DNA of 64,000 bases from Pardosa pseudoannulata (lineage: Eukaryota; Arthropoda; Arachnida; Araneae; Lycosidae). This document shows positions 35,307 to 45,651 of the stretch, one piece after another. Each line of letters starts with the position of its first letter. The stretch's first letter is position 1. Location: contig CM063510.1 in the NCBI GenBank assembly GCA_032207245.1, forward strand, positions 49,724,095 to 49,788,094, in the 5' to 3' direction. The translations under genes and the position numbers were made by a program. The notes below the pieces were generated by a model. That model had not been told where the DNA came from. It saw nothing but the letters and a program-made list of their open reading frames with translations, and ran no database searches.

Positions 35307-36159
35307 TTAATTGATTATGTAATTTTTTAAAATCATTATTAAAAATAATCAACAAAAGAACTTTTATTTGTCATTGTAAAAAATAACTGGCTAAATCCCT
35401 ATCTAGAATTATGCATTTTCTAGCTTTTATTCACTTTTCGGTGTTTGTCATTATATAATTATAATGCGTGCTCCTTTCTTTCACTAAAACTAAGGCTTCC
35501 TGAAACCAAACAAATAAGCATAAAAATCTAATTTACATATTTTGTGCTTAAGAATTAGTTATTTCAAAGAATAAGCTTTAATTGGATATAGGGTATTTCT
35601 TAGTAATATTTAAAACTTTATCATACCTTTAAGACATTGTATAAATGGACAACAGAAATTCTTCTTCTGTGATTTATAATATATTTAACTATATACTGTA
35701 ATAATAAATCCAGTAATATAACAATATCCGGATTACCATTTTATTTGTGTTGAGTTCTTTTTATAAATCTAAGTTTATAATGTATATAAATAAATTGTAA
35801 TGTGCACCTTCCTCTTAGTATAATGCATATAGTAAAATTTATTTTTAATTTTTCATACAATAGAAAGGATATAAATAAAACGAAGCAAAACGTACAAAAA
35901 TCCTTGTTCCCAAGCGAGAATTTTCGAGAAACGTGGTCTGCTTTCTTAGTGTAAACGGCCATTTTCTTAAATTATTTAAGAACAAAATGGTGTTCCAAGT
36001 AGGACGGAATTTTTTTCCCGAGTGAAGAATTAACATCTGATCTTTTTAAGGGTATTTTACGGGAATTTGTTCTTTATTTGAGTTTATGACAATAATTCCC
36101 AGTGGTTTTGGTTTAGTAAGTGTAGTTTTCTTTTAAATTTTAGATTAGTTAGTTTTTAA

Positions 36160-38110
36160 GGTACATTTAAGTCTCCTATAACTCAGTGTTGTTATATTTT
36201 CACGTAACAATGAGCAAAATTTGAGAAAGCTCTCTTATATTTAGGTCTTCTTTTTCACTTTAAATTTATTTGAATTTTTTAAAGTCTATATCACTTTTAC
36301 ATTTTTTTCTAACGATAGTGGTGTCTTTTTCTATTAAAATCACACTTTCAATTCAGTATATCTGCCTTTATACTTTTGTTTCTAAGTTGTCGTGTTCTAA
36401 AATAAAATGGTTTATTATTATGCTATTTTCACCATTTAATTAATTTTTAACTTTATTAGAAATGTCAAAAGTAAATCTTTCATTGTCACAGAATTCCTAA
36501 TATTTCTAACAATCTTTAATTATATTATAAATAATATATAAGTATATATAATTGTGCAACACTGAATTTGTAAATTTCATCTATATACAGTATCCTAGTG
36601 TAGTCGCATATTTTGTTCCGAAATTTCTAATGTGCACTTTAACCAAATTTAGCTTTACTGTTTTAATCTCTCAGATTTTACATACATCCTTTGTTGTAAC
36701 TAATATTTTATTTTCAGTACCAAAATATGCAAGTTTTAAAATGAATTGACAATCTGTATAATATTCTCATATCTCTTTAACCATGTTAGTCAAAATGATG
36801 AGATTTGTGCTTAAAAAATAGAATTTAAATCATACAGTTTTATCATCATCTTGCAAGTATTTTCTTTGATAGCAAAGAACCCATATCCCCTTCCCGAATC
36901 ATATTAGTTCCATCAATAAATATAATAATATGCTTATATGAGTAATTTGCTGTATCTTAAAACGTAATGAGCAGTAAACTATCAAAAACTGTTAAGAGTT
37001 TTCATATTTATGTTTTGTTTTCTTTTAATTCAAATTCTTTCGTGGTGTATTTTTTGTTAGCGAATTAAACGGAATACCTGATATTAAAATTGAAAACATG
37101 AATTAAACAATTTTATATGCATAGAGTACCTTACCAGAGAGTTATTTAGAAGAGTTTAATTTAAGAATTCTATTAAACTTTAGAAACCTGAGCCAAACCT
37201 TCCAATTATTCTCTCGACTAAAAAATCGAAGTTCGTTTAAATATTTTACTAATAAAAGAAAGTAAGCTAATAGGTCTGTATGAGGCTTGCAATCACTTAT
37301 TTTTGATAAGTTTAAGGTAAAACACTACCAATGCAAACTTCAAGAAGTTTGTTCAATAAGCAAATGTTAGAAACTTATGAAACAAAATAAAGAAAAAATA
37401 TTTTATTTAAGCATATACTTTATTATATCTGGGACATATTTATGGTAGACTGGTACATTACTGAATGGCCATCTATCATAGTTAATGCAGAAATGTAATT
37501 TCTGGATTAACTGTTGTGCTTGTCTATTTTTCTCTATTTCTTCATCTTCTGTTCCAAAAACATATTTTCAATATAATTAGCTTTACACATAGTGCATATT
37601 TCCTGCTACAAATGAGTTTTAGGCAAATCGTTTCGGTTTTATTAGCTCTCGTGCAACAAATAAATTATTACATAGAGCATCTTGAAATTTTGTAATAGTT
37701 TCATGTAAAATACGAGTCTTAACTAATGATCATTCTTTTTTTTAGGTAAGTGAATTTATATTTTTACCCAACTAAAATTCAAAATTGTAGGTGAGTATAT
37801 TTTGCTTTTATCCTGTACAAAAATATTTGTTTATTCATATTCAGTGTACAATCAGTTATTACATAGAGGAATTCAGATTTTTCTATTTGATATTTCACAT
37901 ATTATAACATTTTACATATGTAATTTTTACAACATATCACTTCGGTCTCCTTTAAATTCTTAAAACTGTCTTGAAAACATTCTAAAATATAAATAATTTT
38001 CCTTATCAATATAAAATCAGTCACTATATATGTTTTTCATTACTTTACCTGTTCAAAATGTTTCACCTCCATTTGTGTACTCCATATTTTTACAGTAATT
38101 TTTTCTTGCT
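36160..38110. other. AT-rich DNA without a recognisable gene
   Basis: Nothing assignable; open frames are at most about 65 codons. Confidence 0.4.
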
Positions 38111-38119
38111 TCACGTCTA

Positions 38120-38860
38120 CTACCAACCCCCTCAGTTTGTTCAGAAATTATTGACATATCCTGTACATACGAAAGAAATTAACTACCGATTTGTTTAACG
38201 AGTGGTGAAGCTCAGTCGGTAAAGGCAACGATCTCGTAACTGAGAGGTTGAGAGTTCGGAACCCGACCAGCCTAACACACGCCGTGTTCGTTAAAGGTGA
38301 CTGGGTCACGTAAAAATATGTTCGTGGTCACAATGTCCTCCAAGTTCTCAATTAATACCTCTGGGAGTGGCAGTCGAAGTCTATGGGTCTTCTGCTTGGT
38401 CCCTGCTTCAAAATTAAGAGGGCCTACTTGAGCGAAGTTGTTTTTTCACCTTAATGGTGCTCATTAAAACGAAAGGCGTCTTAATACGAGAGCCTGCAGG
38501 CTCAATCATACTTGGTTTGTCCAAGTGGCATGATAAACAACAAAAACAACGAGTTGTGATCAAAAATCAAGGTTACGCAAGCGGTATTTCTGTATTTTTA
38601 TAGATTTAGAAAGAATAATGTGCATTAATTTTAATAGATGCAATTAGCAAATATGCAGAGTTTTAGTTCCTGATCCCCTAAAGAACTAGTTTTTTTATAA
38701 AGTACAGGGTATTTGCAGTTTGATGTCTATTATTAACAATCTCAGTTTGTCCACAACTTATTGAAACATTCTGTATATAGGAAATAAACTATCTGTCGAT
38801 TTTTTCAACTAGGGAAGATAAAAAATTAAAGTTACAAGAGTGGTTTTCAGTTTTGGAGAG
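38120..38860 (+). repeat. Local direct duplication, first copy split by a SINE
   Basis: CTCAGTTTGTTCAGAAATTATTGACATATCCTGTACATACGAAA... at about 38130-38200 recurs at about 38740-38810 as CTCAGTTTGTCCACAACTTATTGAAACATTCTGTATATAGGAAA.... The sequence after the SINE (ATCAAAAATCAAGGTTACGCAAGCGGTATTT) matches that after the second copy (ATAAAAAATTAAAGTTACAAGAGTGGTTTTC). The first copy is therefore interrupted by the SINE at 38203-38553. Confidence 0.6.
38203..38553 (+). mobile_element. tRNA-derived SINE (family B), full-length copy
   Basis: The tRNA-like head has A box AGCTCAGTCGGTA and B box GAGTTCGGAACCC, with a CTCGTAACTGAG anticodon-arm-like stretch between. A ~270-bp tRNA-unrelated body and an AACAACAAAAACAAC tail follow. 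A short direct repeat (AACGAGT) borders it and it splits a local duplication. Other copies are at 4325-4635 (+) and 39185-39390 (-). The head is close enough to a tRNA to hold Pol III boxes, but an isolated tRNA gene is ruled out by the body and tail. Confidence 0.8.
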
Positions 38861-39184
38861 GCAAAACATATAAAAACAGCTAACATTCATCTGCAAATTG
38901 GTAAAGGTGTATAGAAAGACTAATGTACCTTCGGCATATTACAGAATCCTTACGAAACTTGCATATAGATATAAAAATCGTCACCGATGTAGACTAGAAT
39001 ATCCTCAACGATCCTCATTTACTGCTCAGCCATCTCCCCGCATGATTTTCAATTCTTTCTTTACTTGAAGTAGTACCTAAGACATCTATGACTTTCTTCA
39101 GATTCCTTGTGTAAGAAAGTGTTTACCAGGTTAAAATAGACCCCATCGCAATATATAACTTGTTCATGACTGAGGTTAAAGTAC

Positions 39185-39390
39185 AGCTACACTTAAACAA
39201 GGAATCATGGGGTAAAGAGTGACTAAACCTCAAGAAAGGCCTTTCGTTTAATGAGCATCACTAGGGTGAAATAAGAACTTAACTCGAAAGGTCTTCGTTG
39301 TTTAGAAGCAAGGACAAATCAGAAAAAAAAACGAGGTTTAGTCGTCTACCTCCAGAGGTAATGTTTGGGAACATAGCGACAACAAAGTTA
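39185..39390 (-). mobile_element. Fragment of SINE family B, reverse orientation
   Basis: On the minus strand the blocks ACATTACCTCTGGAGG, GTCCTTGCTTCTAAA, CTTATTTCACC, TGATGCTCATTAAACGAAAGGC follow in the same order as in the body of the 38203 element (ATACCTCTGGGAG, GTCCCTGCTTCAAAA, TTTTTTCACC, TGGTGCTCATTAAAACGAAAGGC). The tRNA head is missing. Confidence 0.65.
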
Positions 39391-39608
39391 TGTCTGTATG
39401 TTCATATGTAAAAAATACACATACTAACCACTAACAATTTCTGTAAACATTTTTAAAAAATACCTTGGTTTACTTTGAATATGGGAGGGTAAGGTAAAAA
39501 GAATTTATGTAATCGAACACAACTTTAAATCTGTCATTTTTGGCTGAGAAATAAGGTATGAAAATATAGTTTATAAGTAAAATAGATACTTTAGGTGTAA
39601 TAATTTTG

Positions 39609-39612
<4 letters not shown>

Positions 39613-39657
<45 letters not shown>
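39613..39657. repeat. (AT)n microsatellite, left of a SINE-like element
   Basis: About 22 TA units directly abutting the SINE-like sequence. Confidence 0.95.
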
Positions 39658-39661
<4 letters not shown>

Positions 39662-39900
39662 TTTCGTACTCCCACGATACAGGTCTGAGATTCGAACCAC
39701 GGGCTAGGAAAGGTTGACTCAGCCTTTTATCCCTTTAGTGGGTAGACAAACCGAGGACCAAGCATGCTTGGGAATTAAACAATGGATCCGTGTAAGGCCA
39801 CCTAATAGACACATATGCTTTGCACCTCAGCGCCCTTTGTTTGGGAAGCGGAGATTGTCACCGTTGGTCCTGGCCCCCTAGAGGCTGTTGTATCGAGGAG
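39658..39900 (-). mobile_element. SINE-like element with B box between two TA tracts
   Basis: A compact GC-rich block of about 240 bp bounded on both sides by (AT)n. On the minus strand it contains GGTTCGAATCTC, a good Pol III B box, and AAAGGGATAAAAGGCTGAG. It also holds a perfect 14-bp palindrome CCAAGCATGCTTGG at 39758-39771. An A box is not clear. It differs from SINE families A and B. Most likely a third SINE or other non-autonomous element that inserted into a TA repeat. Confidence 0.45.
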
Positions 39901-39930
39901 TGTATATATATATATATATATATATATATG
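39901..39930. repeat. (AT)n microsatellite, right of the SINE-like element
   Basis: About 14 AT units; probably the other half of the tract at 39613-39657. Confidence 0.9.
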
Positions 39931-39939
39931 TTTGAAAGT

Positions 39940-41880
39940 TTTAAAATTACGCTAAGAAAGAGTTATTTTATTTAAAATTTACCTACGAATATCCGTGAGG
40001 TTGGATAATGCCACGCTCAAATTTTAACGATCTTAAAGCAACGTAAACAGAGAAGTCATTTTTAATTAATACAGCTGTAACTGAAGGGGCACATTATATT
40101 TTTTTCTTTCTATATCCCTGTATCTTTAACCGATGAATTCTGTAAGTTGCCCTTTTCTGACGAAGAAAGGTAATTCTTTGTTTACCAGTCGCTTTCTTGC
40201 CCGAGTGATTACAGACTGCTCTTTTTTCCCCTTTTTTGGCGACAGACCATTTTTCAAAAGGAAGTTTTTTTTCTCTTACGCTAAACAACAAGAATAAATC
40301 TTTCGACTTATTTTTTTCTTTGTTCAAAAGATTTCAGTACACCACACTGAAAGCAGTATTAAGAGGAGAAAAGCATAGAAATTGCATGAAGAACACATAA
40401 GCTATGTGTGGAAAAGGTATTTGTAATGAACTAATAGTTAAATGTATTCAAAAAACCCCAAATACTCATTTTTTTTAAATATATATTGATAATTTGGTTG
40501 CATGTATTAATATGAATATTTGTACAATTGAATGTAATAAATATTTTTACCATTTTTTTGCATGATTTTATTCCAAAACTTAAATACATTTGTTTATGTT
40601 TTTTAATACGTTTATAAACATATAAGAATTTGTTTATAAACATATTAAACACAAAATAATATTTTTTAGAAATTTTGGAGCATTTTCTGTAAAATTAATT
40701 TCAAACATTACCTAAGATCTGGTTGGTCTATTAAATTAATGATATCTTCTGACTTAGACCGATAGCTTCAAGTAATTGGTAAAATTTTACTTGGCCTATC
40801 CGGCATTTAAGTAAGTTTTTCTTTAGTTTATTTCTTTTTAAATTAAAATTTTGTGTTCTTTAAAGAGATTATTGTATTATGAAACTTGTAGAAATTTTAA
40901 TTACATCTAATTTTATCAATAAAAAGGGGTCTAATTCAGAATGTGTTTTTTACGATGCAGTTAATTAATGGAAAAAAATCGTAATATCTCAAGAAATAAA
41001 ATGAGAAATTAATGTAATACATGACATTTAAACTATTTTCTGTAACGGTAATTGAACTCATCAATCTGTGGTATAGTTAAATTTTAGAGATGCTCTCGAA
41101 GATCATTGTTCATATTAAAAACTTTGAAACCACTACTTAATCCTTTTTTGGGACCTTTTAGTATGATCTGTGTGCTTACAAGCTGTTTTCAAACGTAAAA
41201 TGAAATTTTTTCTCAAAAATAGAGGATGAATTTCTCTTTGATAATTTAAAATATACTTCGAATCGAAATAAAACAACTTTGAGATTTATACTATACCATA
41301 AGAATGTTATGTGAAAATCTTGTGAATTTTCTTTTCTCTCAAAAAATGAGATAGCCCAAGATCAATAATTTTTTGTATATACCTGAAGTCCTTGAATATT
41401 TTAATTATCTCACTGGCTGAAAATAAATTTTTTGTAATGTTAGATTTAATTCTCATTTAATTTTTATCAATTAAAAAATAAAATAACAGCTGGTTAGGTC
41501 ACTGGTTATAACATTATGTCTAATATACACTTCGTTTACACTGATGTTGCCATTCATTTTATTATGTGTTTGGAATATTTAAGAATTTTATTACCCTTAA
41601 ATTTATCGTGGGATAGAGAAATTTTTTCAAATGATTAAATGACTATTTAAAAGTAAGTCAATCTGAAACAAAATCAGTCGAATTGCTATCACACGAAAAA
41701 TCGGCACATTCATCATCGAGATAAATATTCTTTAACTTTAGTCATTGTTTTCTTGAATATACGTTAATGCATGATAAGGAATTTATTTTTTCCTTCGATC
41801 CTAACATAGCAAACAAACATGAGTAATAATTAAAACAAACTTATTAGCACTTTTTTTATGTGCGGACTTTCGTTGGTGAA
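39940..41880. other. AT-rich DNA without a recognisable gene
   Basis: A minus-strand frame of 77 codons at 40094-40327 encodes a very Lys/Arg-rich stretch without a known motif; I do not regard it as a gene. Otherwise nothing assignable. Confidence 0.4.
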
Positions 41881-41992
41881 CTCACAGAGATAAATAACGA
41901 AACCCCTCCTTGCCACTCACGCGAAATTCGAGGCCATATTAATATAGTCTTATAAAATTTTTTCAGATAAAAAATGCAAAGTTTTCTTGTAT
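41880..41992. repeat. Segment repeated in inverted orientation at 43385-43498
   Basis: AGAGATAAATAACGAAACC, TGCCACTCACGCGAAATT, TATAGTCTTATAAAATTTTT and GATAAAAAATGCAAAGTTTTCTT match, in the same order, the reverse complement of 43385-43498. That segment adjoins the right arm of the larger inverted repeat. Confidence 0.65.
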
Positions 41993-42253
41993 AATAGTGA
42001 AAAATTTTCAGCTGATTAAAGCATGTTATTATACTTTAACCTTAATGAAAATAAATAAATTGAAACATTTTCATTATTCCGCTAAAATTGCTCTCATTTG
42101 ACATTCGGAAAAGGAATCGAAGTTATGTTTTTAAAGTGCATATATCGGCATGTAATAAAGTATTTACACTGTGTGTCTTCAATTTGATCGTATAATTTTG
42201 AAGTTATACCCGCTATATTTTGTTTTTCAAGTGCATGTAAGATCTTTAGGGTG

Positions 42254-42432
42254 CTACCATATTGCTTTTGAGATATGTCACAGGCAAATTTCGCTTCGTA
42301 AAGAAGTCAGAAGTCGTCACAGATAGGAATCTGGTGCCTTTAATTCCCCTCTCTGCCACGTGATATTGGCCACTTCTGACGTCATTATTAAGCCCATGTG
42401 ACCTGTGACATGTCTCGACTGCAGTATGGTAG
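42254..42432. mobile_element. Palindromic MITE-like element, ~180 bp
   Basis: Left end 42254-42284 (CTACCATATTGCTTTTGAGA...GTCACAGG) and right end 42402-42432, read inward (CTACCATACTGCAGTCGAGA...GTCACAGG), form a 31-bp inverted repeat with six mismatches. Inside lies a second inverted pair, GTCAGAAGT and ACTTCTGAC, so most of the element can fold into one hairpin. It is GC-richer than its flanks. No coding sequence. Target duplication not clear, so the superfamily is unknown. Confidence 0.7.
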
Positions 42433-42915
42433 AAAACTTACTAATGTGAATAGATTCATTTACTCTTTGATCCTAAGCTGAATTGACGAGTTCAAAGAAA
42501 AATAAATAAATAAAGCGTATCAATTCCTTTCGGAATGAAACACTGATTACTCCTTTTACCCACGTAAAGTAAAAATATGTGCGTTTACATTGCTACTCAA
42601 GTGTACCAGTTCGGAAAAATATAATTAAAGTACAGCTAAGTTTCCATTTTTTCTCTTATATACAGTTTTCTGAAAACTAATTTCATAATTAAAATAAATG
42701 TACAGTGATTGACAATATACAAAGGTAGGAAATTTTTTCTGTCCTGGTTTCTCATGGTAGCTCACAGTAACATTTAAAAATAATGGGATTACTCAAAGCT
42801 TTTATACCTTTGGCGACCACTGATCAAATTAACAATCGTTCAAGGCATTATTCTATTAAATAAGTAAAAATAAACTCCAACTGTCGAAGAATTTCACATC
42901 ATTCTGTTGTTGATA

Positions 42916-43090
42916 AACAGGACTAAGAGAAGGATAACATATGAGGACATATCTGCAATCGTTATAAAAGTTAAACTAAGAAAAATGGTAGATAGTAATG
43001 AAGTCGAGTCAGTAGTAAAGAAATTAAACGAATTTCTATGATATAAAAAGAAATAACTAAGGGACGTTGGAAGAAAACTGCTGTCATCTG
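42916..43090. repeat. Long inverted repeat, left arm
   Basis: About 175 bp that reappear as reverse complement at 43498-43677. The best-matching core (ATAAAAGTTAAACTAAG, TAGTAATGAAGTCGAGTCAG, AAAGAAATTAAACGAATT, ATGATATAAAAAGAAATAAC, GGAAGAAAACTGCTGTCATC) has only scattered substitutions. Transcription across both arms would give a long hairpin RNA. Confidence 0.85.
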
Positions 43091-43384
43091 AAACAGGAAT
43101 CTATAAAGGAGTTTCCCCACTGCTCAGTGCATGTCACGTGTCAGTTTGTTGAAAGCAGAGACTGAGACAAATTACAAGGCTAGACAGTTTTAAAAGATAA
43201 TATTTAATAAAAGCGAACAATCAAATGAAATCTTCATTTGCTTTAAATGACTGAAGAAAAGAAAAAAATCCTTTTTCTTTATAAAATATGCTCTAGAATC
43301 TAAAGATTAACCCCAGCTGCTATTTATGCAAATATTTAATGAAATCTAAATCTGTATTAATATCTCTACCATTAAGCGTTTGGT

Positions 43385-43677
43385 TACCAGCTATTCCATA
43401 AGAAAACTTTGCATTTTTTATCCTAAAAAATTTATAAGGTCTTATTAATTAGGTCTTAAATTTCGCCTGAGTTGGCAAAGAGGTGGTTTCGTTATTTCTC
43501 TGATGACAGCAGTTTTCTTCCAGCGTCACTTAGTTATTTCTTTTTATATCATGGAAATTCGTTTAATTTCTTTTCTACTGACTCGACTTCATTACTATCT
43601 TTACTTTTTCTTAGTTTAACTTTTATAACGGTTGCAAATTTCTCTTCATTTTATGATATCCATATCTTAGGCCTGTT
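43385..43677. repeat. Long inverted repeat, right arm plus extension
   Basis: 43498-43677 is the reverse complement of 42916-43090. The adjoining 43385-43498 is the reverse complement of a different place, 41880-41992. The right side therefore unites two sequences that are ~0.95 kb apart on the left, with a MITE and other sequence between. An 80-codon open frame through the arm is not mirrored as protein in the left arm and is likely chance. Confidence 0.75.
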
Positions 43678-43870
43678 GGTTTGGTCTACCATTTATTCAT
43701 TTGGTTTAGTCTAGAACGCTACGGTCTACTTTTTTATTACACGAGGCATAATGAGAACGGAACCTACTGCTTAATGCCAATACTAAACGACTACAAACAT
43801 CCATGCTATAGTGGGATTTGAACCCACGAACTAAGGTTCCAAAGATCAACACCCTAACCATTCGACTGAT
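43678..43870 (-). mobile_element. tRNA-derived SINE (family A), diverged copy
   Basis: On the minus strand the B box reads GGGTTCAAATCCCAC, followed by the same body as the copies at 8121 and 33025 (CATGGATGTTTGTAG…, GTAGACCGTAGCGTTC). It ends in a degraded CCAAA-type tail next to the inverted-repeat arm. The A-box head is more mutated (TCGAATGG). It lies exactly at the outer end of the right arm. Confidence 0.75.
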
Positions 43871-44221
43871 TAGGAAGTGCGATTACTCTAAAACACGTCC
43901 TGTTGTAGCAAAAGTATGTTAATGAATATAATGATACATTTAGACCCACTTTCTTTTTCTGTGCATGAAAAATTTGTATCGAAATTGTGCACAGAAAGTA
44001 ATTAAAGATAAGGAGTACCACGTGACGTAGGTGACAATAATGTCCATAATTTCATAAACAAAAAATATATATGTAATGCAAATAAAAAAAAACTTTTCAA
44101 TAATGCATATTTGTATAAATATGACTATAAACTTTACTTGTTTCCTTGAAAATGACAGCTTATTAAAAAGATATAGAGTGTATAAAAAAATAAAGAATAT
44201 ATAAAAATATCTTGCTGCGTT

Positions 44222-44225
<4 letters not shown>

Positions 44226-44286
<61 letters not shown>
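44226..44286. repeat. (AT)n microsatellite
   Basis: About 30 AT units. Confidence 0.95.
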
Positions 44287-44288
<2 letters not shown>

Positions 44289-45600
44289 GTGTATATAATG
44301 ATATTTTAACCCAAACCTAAGCAACGTAATTATATTTTAATTTTAAATTGCATTTCTTGTGATTCTATCCTTAAATTGTCTTCTTTGACAAAAGTTTTTA
44401 GCCCTTCTCTCCTCAGTCGGGAAAATTCTCGACTTCAAATTAACAAAAAATTAAGTAGTGCTTTCCTCTGCATTTTTGATTATATGCTTTAATATATAGT
44501 TATAGTTAATACATAGTATGGGTAATATTAGTTATTAGTATATATTTAGTTTCACTGCAACCCGTGTAATCAGATGACTGACAATTAACATAGTGATTGC
44601 CTGGCTCACACCCATATATAACAAGTACATGTTTTTCATGGTTTAAGCCCTGAAGGTGCGATGCTAAATAAAACTACAATTAAATTTTCCGAATTTCCGC
44701 ATTTTTTCTTTTGGAAAATCAGCTACTAACGACTACACCCAATTATAAATTAATACACTTTTCTCATTTATAATAGGTCAAAATATACATTATCCACCTA
44801 CATGTATACATACACATATTTTTTATAAGCATGCATATACATACACATTTATATATACACACATTCATGCATATGTATATGTATACATATATTTATATGT
44901 ACATAAATATATATAAAAGTTAGTAGGAATACTTATTCAAAAACAAACGTTCTCCAGTAAACCAATACTCCTTTGGGGGAATAGAGACCATCAATCTTAA
45001 TTCCCTTTCTGAAAGCTTAACTGGTCTCTTCCAAGAAATTAACCACATATAATTAGGAGTTAAATCCTTTCCCTTATTCACATTAATTTCAATCTAGAAG
45101 AGTAAATCAAAGAGTTGGCAAAGATACACAGAGAGACTTCATAACTCGCATTCAATAATGTCTCTGCAATTCGAGGACAGTTGCGAGAGGCGTAATTTTT
45201 CCAAACTTTTGTTATTGTATTTCTGAAACGAAGATCAGTCAATTCTACACTACGAAGCAAACAGGAAATAAAACAATTCTAGTAATTTGGATGTATCGAC
45301 TGGCTTAGTTTTTTAAAAATGCCCGAAGTAATCCACACCGTCAATTAATTAATGATAGTTTTCTCAGCCGCGTTTAAGAAGTATTTTTAGTGCAGTAATA
45401 TCTAATGTATATATGTTTTAAGACTTAATGAAAATCCTTAAATAAAATACATAATTTTATTATTTTTCTTTTAATATTTATAATAAAACATTTCTTAGCT
45501 TTGAGAATTGTTTTCTGTATTCTGATTTCAATTATTTTCCTTGCTCTTTTTCCAATTCTACATCTATTTTACCTCCCAGACTCACACATACGAGTGCATG
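44287..45600. other. AT-rich DNA, no firm gene; short hAT-like frame
   Basis: The minus-strand frame 45078-45260 contains PRIAETLLNASYEVSLCI, faintly like the ASYxVAxxIA segment of hAT transposases, but no other hAT block is nearby. A TA/CA-rich imperfect repeat lies at 44800-44930. Confidence 0.25.
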
Positions 45601-45613
45601 TACACTTGCATCC

Positions 45614-45614
<1 letters not shown>

Positions 45615-45650
<36 letters not shown>
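45615..45650. repeat. (AT)n microsatellite at the left edge of a Tc1 element
   Basis: About 18 TA units ending exactly where the Tc1-like element begins; a shorter TA run follows the right end at 46843-46854. Confidence 0.95.

Positions 45651-45651
<1 letters not shown>

Larger units (their letters stand above)
25060..36150. repeat. Degenerate tandem array of a ~1-kb unit, at least six copies, with nested transposons
   Basis: A core block (…CGAAAAACGTGGGTTGCTTGCT…, …AAACGGCCATTTTCTTACA…, …TTGAACAATAAAATG…, …CAAGTAACACAGAG…, …CCTAACACCTGAT…, …TCGTGACTGTAAT…) recurs in the same orientation at about 25100-25300, 27390-27620, 31480-31700, 32510-32600 (continuing at 33610-33760), 34530-34780 and 35900-36120. 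Between cores a second shared stretch appears (GGCTTCTGTAAT…TATATTTCACTATATCCAG, AATTTACA…TTTTGTGC…AATTAGTT), so whole units are repeated. Without insertions the period is about 1.03 kb: 31500 to 32530; 32530 to 34550 minus ~1.0 kb; 34550 to 35910 minus 0.33 kb. Copies are strongly diverged, so the array is old. Confidence 0.8.

Noticed and set aside
38203..38275. A functional tRNA gene
   Set aside because: A and B boxes are present but acceptor-stem pairing is poor and a SINE body and tail follow, with further copies elsewhere.
40094..40327. Basic nuclear or ribosomal-like protein
   Set aside because: Lys/Arg richness follows from a T/C-rich plus strand; no domain pattern or splice sites.
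44800..44930. Regulatory TATA-rich element
   Set aside because: It is an imperfect TA/CA microsatellite without a downstream gene.
45078..45260. hAT transposase fragment
   Set aside because: Only one short ASYEVS-like stretch; no second hAT motif or termini nearby.
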